A model generated the notes under the pieces. It worked only from the letters and a program-made list of their open reading frames with translations. It ran no database searches and was not told the DNA's origin. The position numbers were made by a program, and so were the translations under genes. A DNA stretch of 64,000 nucleotides from Sulfurimonas hydrogeniphila (GTDB lineage: Bacteria > Campylobacterota > Campylobacteria > Campylobacterales > Sulfurimonadaceae), in contig NZ_CP035534.1 of assembly GCF_009068765.1 (NCBI RefSeq), positions 1,674,001-1,738,000 of the forward strand, given 5' to 3'. Below are positions 61,121-64,000 of the stretch, piece after piece; position 1 is the first letter of the stretch, and each line of letters starts with the position of its first letter.

Positions 61121-62915
61121 TTTCAAATTGTATTTTAACCCACTCAAAAATTTTTTCCCACTTTTCAATAGTATCCTGACTAATATTTTCTTTTTTTATC
61201 TTTTCCCCATTAACTTTCTGTAAAAATGTTTTTGCAAAAATAATTTTTCTCGCATTTCCAATTTTTTTCACCTTATCATCTTCTTCATTGCATTGTATCT
61301 TTTCATCTATTAGCAATAAATCATCACATGAAAATATATTTTCAATTCCATTAATATCTTCAAGTATATGAACTTTTTTTGCTGTGTCTTCTCCGTTATC
61401 ATTAAATATATTTTTTTTCAATTCTTTTTTAATCTCTTGTGGATGTGTACCATCATCCATTATTAAAACCCAATCTAATCCATACCCTAAACAAAAAGAA
61501 ATTAAATGGTAAATTTTTCCATTTTTTATACCAATACCTGGTACAAATTTATAAAGATTTTCTTTATTTAAAATTTTACTCATAGCTTGAAAATAATAAA
61601 AGTCAGACAATCCCTCAAGGAGTATGTTTTTTTCTCCCAATACACCTACATCTATATCTAACCCCATTGCCTCCGCAATAGGCTGCAAAGCATCTTTTTT
61701 ATAACTTGTATTGATTTTAGATGTTGTCAACCCTTCTACCAAAGTACCTTTGCTTTTAGTATTAATAACGAGTCCTATGTTATATAACTTATCTATATCT
61801 ATTAACGATGGAGAATGAGTAGAATAGATAATTTGATGTTCTTTTTTTTCTGTTAAATATTTAAATAAATTAAGCATATCTTTTTGTGCTTTGACATGTA
61901 AATATAAACCTGGTTCATCAAATAAAATAATTAGTTTTCCATCATTTTCTTTTGATTTCAATGACAGCCATGCAGACAAAAACCATATCATTCCTTTACT
62001 TCTTTTCCTTGGTTCTAAAGGTACATTATCTTGCGTTTCAATATAAAAAAATACAGTTTTAACTGCTTTACTAGCTACATTATCATTTTCAATACTAAAA
62101 CTAATTCTTACATCATTATTGCCATATATTTTTTGCTGCCAATCTTGTGTAAATGTAACCGATACAGCATTTATGATTTTTGATGTTGTAGCTTTCTTTT
62201 GGGCATTATTTAAATTTGATATTTCTAAAAAAGTTTTATTACCCATAATGCTTTCTAATTTACGAACAGCTCCATAACCTTTAGCATCTTTGTTTGCACT
62301 TTCTAAATCTGAAATTAAAATTTTATCAGGCAATAAATCACTAAAGTCACTAAATAATATTATGTTAGGAGTTAAACGCCAAAATTCAACAGCAATTTCA
62401 TCTTTTTTATTATCTACATCTATAATAAACTCTTTAATTTCTATTTCTTCTCCACTCTCATTTGTATTTGTTACAACAGAAGACAATACAGCACCTTTTA
62501 ATAACCCAATTATTCCTCCATTCAGTTTAATAGTTAAAGTGTCACTATTATGATCATATTCTTTTGTAATTGTAAATTCTTTAATTTTTTTAATTTTTTC
62601 TACATCTAAAAAATCTTCTTCTTTTATTACAAACTTTTCTTTTAATTCACTTATTAAGTCTTTTATAAATTTTTCTGAATCTATAATTTTATAAGTACAA
62701 GAAACTGATTGTATATAATTTTCTTCTTGCTCTTCTTCAAAATTCAGCGTATCTCTATCAAATGTTTCTTCCTCGTAGGACTTTAAAGCTTCTAAAACAG
62801 AACTTTTCCCTGATTCATTTTGACCTGCTAGAACAAATAAGTCATCTGTAAATACAATATCTCCCGAATCCTTAATGCTTCTATAGTTTTTAATTCTTAC
62901 TTTGCTAAGTTTCAT
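61107..62915 (-). CDS. OLD-like AAA ATPase with TOPRIM region
   Basis: The 602-residue protein has an ABC-like ATPase (Walker A GQNESGKSSVLEAL near residue 33; Walker B LIILFDEPGLYLHV; RSKGMIWFLSAWLSL signature-like region) and a C-terminal TOPRIM-like region with ILLEGLSDFYYFQAM and WVLIMDDG. This resembles overcoming-lysogenisation-defect nucleases, often phage-defence effectors. No UvrD-type helicase partner (as in Gabija) is adjacent. The A/T content is higher than in core genes. Confidence 0.85.
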   Translation of the reverse strand: MKLSKVRIKNYRSIKDSGDIVFTDDLFVLAGQNESGKSSVLEALKSYEEETFDRDTLNFEEEQEENYIQSVSCTYKIIDSEKFIKDLISELKEKFVIKEEDFLDVEKIKKIKEFTITKEYDHNSDTLTIKLNGGIIGLLKGAVLSSVVTNTNESGEEIEIKEFIIDVDNKKDEIAVEFWRLTPNIILFSDFSDLLPDKILISDLESANKDAKGYGAVRKLESIMGNKTFLEISNLNNAQKKATTSKIINAVSVTFTQDWQQKIYGNNDVRISFSIENDNVASKAVKTVFFYIETQDNVPLEPRKRSKGMIWFLSAWLSLKSKENDGKLIILFDEPGLYLHVKAQKDMLNLFKYLTEKKEHQIIYSTHSPSLIDIDKLYNIGLVINTKSKGTLVEGLTTSKINTSYKKDALQPIAEAMGLDIDVGVLGEKNILLEGLSDFYYFQAMSKILNKENLYKFVPGIGIKNGKIYHLISFCLGYGLDWVLIMDDGTHPQEIKKELKKNIFNDNGEDTAKKVHILEDINGIENIFSCDDLLLIDEKIQCNEEDDKVKKIGNARKIIFAKTFLQKVNGEKIKKENISQDTIEKWEKIFEWVKIQFENESN

Positions 62916-63004
62916 AAATTTATTATTCCTTTATACATACATGTGATATTTAAATATTTTTGTCTCTTTTTCTTTATTGTAACATTCTTTAATAATTATT
63001 TGCA

Positions 63005-64000
63005 TTAAATCTCCAAAACATCCCTCTCCAACTCAGCCTTTAACTCTTCTTCTGTAGGAAAATACATCTGATACTTGGAGACAAAAAGTTGTTCGTTGTC
63101 TTTGAGGCTGGAATATTTGACGACAGTATTGTCTTTGTCAGCACAAAGAATTATACCTATGGTTGGATTATCTTCAGGCGCTTTTTCTAATTCGTCGAAC
63201 ATATTAACATACATATCCATTTGTCCTATATCTTGGTGAGTGAGCTTGCCTCGCTTTAGGTCTAAAATGACAAAACACTTCAAGATATAGTTATAAAACA
63301 CCAAATCTATGTAAAAATCACTAAGCTCTGTCTGAACCCTCTTTTGTCGTGCTACAAAGGCAAATCCACGCCCAAGCTCTAATAGAAACTCTCTTATTTT
63401 AGCTATGAGCTCTGCCTCTAGATCGTTTTCCCTAAAAGATGGATTGTCCTCTAGTTCTAAAAGTTCCAACACATACGGATCTTTAATGATGTCTTTGGCT
63501 ACAAGCTTCATAGACTTTGTCTTCTCTTGTGCCTCTTTTGTTCTACCGGGGCTTTCTCTCTGCTGGAGAGTAGGCATTCGTAGTAGTGTGAGTGTATCTG
63601 TCTTTCCATTGCTCTTACACTCCAGTTAGATTTGGTAGACTCTTGCATATACCATTCTCTAGCATCTCTCTTTTCAATTCTTAGAAGAAGTACATAGTGG
63701 CTCCATGTCAATTGTGCAGACAGTGTCTGCAAATTTAAAAATGACAAATAGAATTTTTTCATATTATAAATATTTCTTTTACTAAACCCTTTACCAAAAT
63801 CTTCTGTAAGCTTATGAGATAGCTCTTTTATGAGTGCCTTACCATACTCTGCCCTCTCTTTGCCTCGTTGTTCTTCTTCAACTATCTGTTGCCCTATATG
63901 CCAATAGGCTTCAACCATGATAAAGTTTACTGACCTATAGGCATTATCTCTAGCATTTTGAAGTATATTTTTAATACTATTATAAAAGTTATTGTCTGCA
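63005..64000 (-). pseudogene. DUF1016 (YhcG-like) nuclease, frameshifted and truncated by window
   Basis: Two overlapping frames encode one DUF1016 protein. The upstream part reads from the window end (NARDNAYRSVNFIMVEAYWH, open past 64000) to the ERQIHSHYYECLLSSRE region, and stops at 63508. The downstream part continues in the next frame from about 63550 through KDPYVLELLELEDN, the PD-(D/E)XK region DFYIDLVFYNYILKCFVILDLK and IGIILCADKD, to 63005. The shift lies around 63530-63551, near a GGGG run. The start is outside the window. It could be a pseudogene, a sequencing error or a translational frameshift. Confidence 0.8.

Noticed and set aside
56541-64000. hsdR within the island
   Set aside because: None of the frames shows DEAD-box helicase motifs or the HsdR nuclease domain; the OLD-like gene and the DUF1016 gene are different families.
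1-64000. tRNA, rRNA or riboswitch genes
   Set aside because: Intergenic gaps are short and none shows a cloverleaf, conserved rRNA segment or recognised riboswitch core by eye; a covariance-model search would be needed to exclude small RNAs.

Overview
The window reads as chromosomal DNA of a Campylobacterota (epsilonproteobacterial) bacterium, most like a free-living, sulfur-metabolising Sulfurimonas-type organism. This is inferred from the low-GC coding style, dense overlapping gene strings, histidine kinases with the AHQWRQPL phosphorylation motif common in this phylum, a CheV/CheAY/CheW chemotaxis set, a CetB-like PAS protein beside a chemoreceptor, and YeeE/DsrE sulfur genes beside a porin. 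No tRNA, rRNA, CRISPR array, insertion sequence or prophage was seen.

Layout. 1-3703: groES-groEL behind a near-consensus promoter with an inverted repeat, a patatin-like hydrolase and two small exported or membrane proteins. 3725-7029 (minus): pyrC, a response regulator, a histidine kinase, exbB and exbD, all overlapping. 7078-12912: a membrane protein, phosphomanno/phosphoglucomutase, a cold-shock protein with a structured leader, and ackA-pta. 13072-14035: a YchJ-like SEC-C protein and a GNAT protein around a cluster of REP-like palindromes. 14153-19131 (plus): a putative signalling operon of a periplasmic protein made of two tandem 8-unit TPSDVY repeat arrays, a two-transmembrane histidine kinase, and a receiver-PAS-GGDEF response regulator. 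19179-22192: an ABC-F ATPase and three tightly coupled small genes ending in a SUI1 (eIF1-like) protein. 22189-34798 (minus): a diguanylate cyclase, then the string greA-argC-lpxH-cheV-cheA-cheW-mlaE-mlaF-mlaD-lipoprotein-pepP. 34849-38086: a chemoreceptor with a duplicated NIT-like sensor plus a PAS partner.

38231-46389 is an apparent sulfur/anion-responsive region: OprO/P-like porin, DsrE-like protein, periplasmic sensor, response regulator, histidine kinase, MerR regulator, split YeeE transporter halves, an AhpD-like protein, a second DsrE-like protein and a DUF1566 protein. 46381-56516 is housekeeping: surE, a ThiF/TcdA-like enzyme, rho, a thioredoxin-like protein, murD next to a MurL-like epimerase, pcm and dnaX. 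56541-64000 (minus) is a defence island: type I hsdM and hsdS with a HEPN-like Abi gene between them, a Fic protein, an OLD-like ATPase/TOPRIM nuclease and a frameshifted DUF1016 nuclease. No hsdR lies in the window.

Three signals are not explained by ordinary gene content. The 10-bp palindrome TTACATGTAA occurs 16 times, always inside genes and always in the two reading frames that avoid a stop. A family of REP/BIME-like hairpins sits in intergenic gaps. A 3 x 41-bp tandem array of inverted repeats lies between fic and hsdM. The most novel-looking system is the 16-repeat periplasmic protein with its kinase and diguanylate cyclase regulator. All residue and base counts were made by hand; family names come from motif recognition, not database searches.
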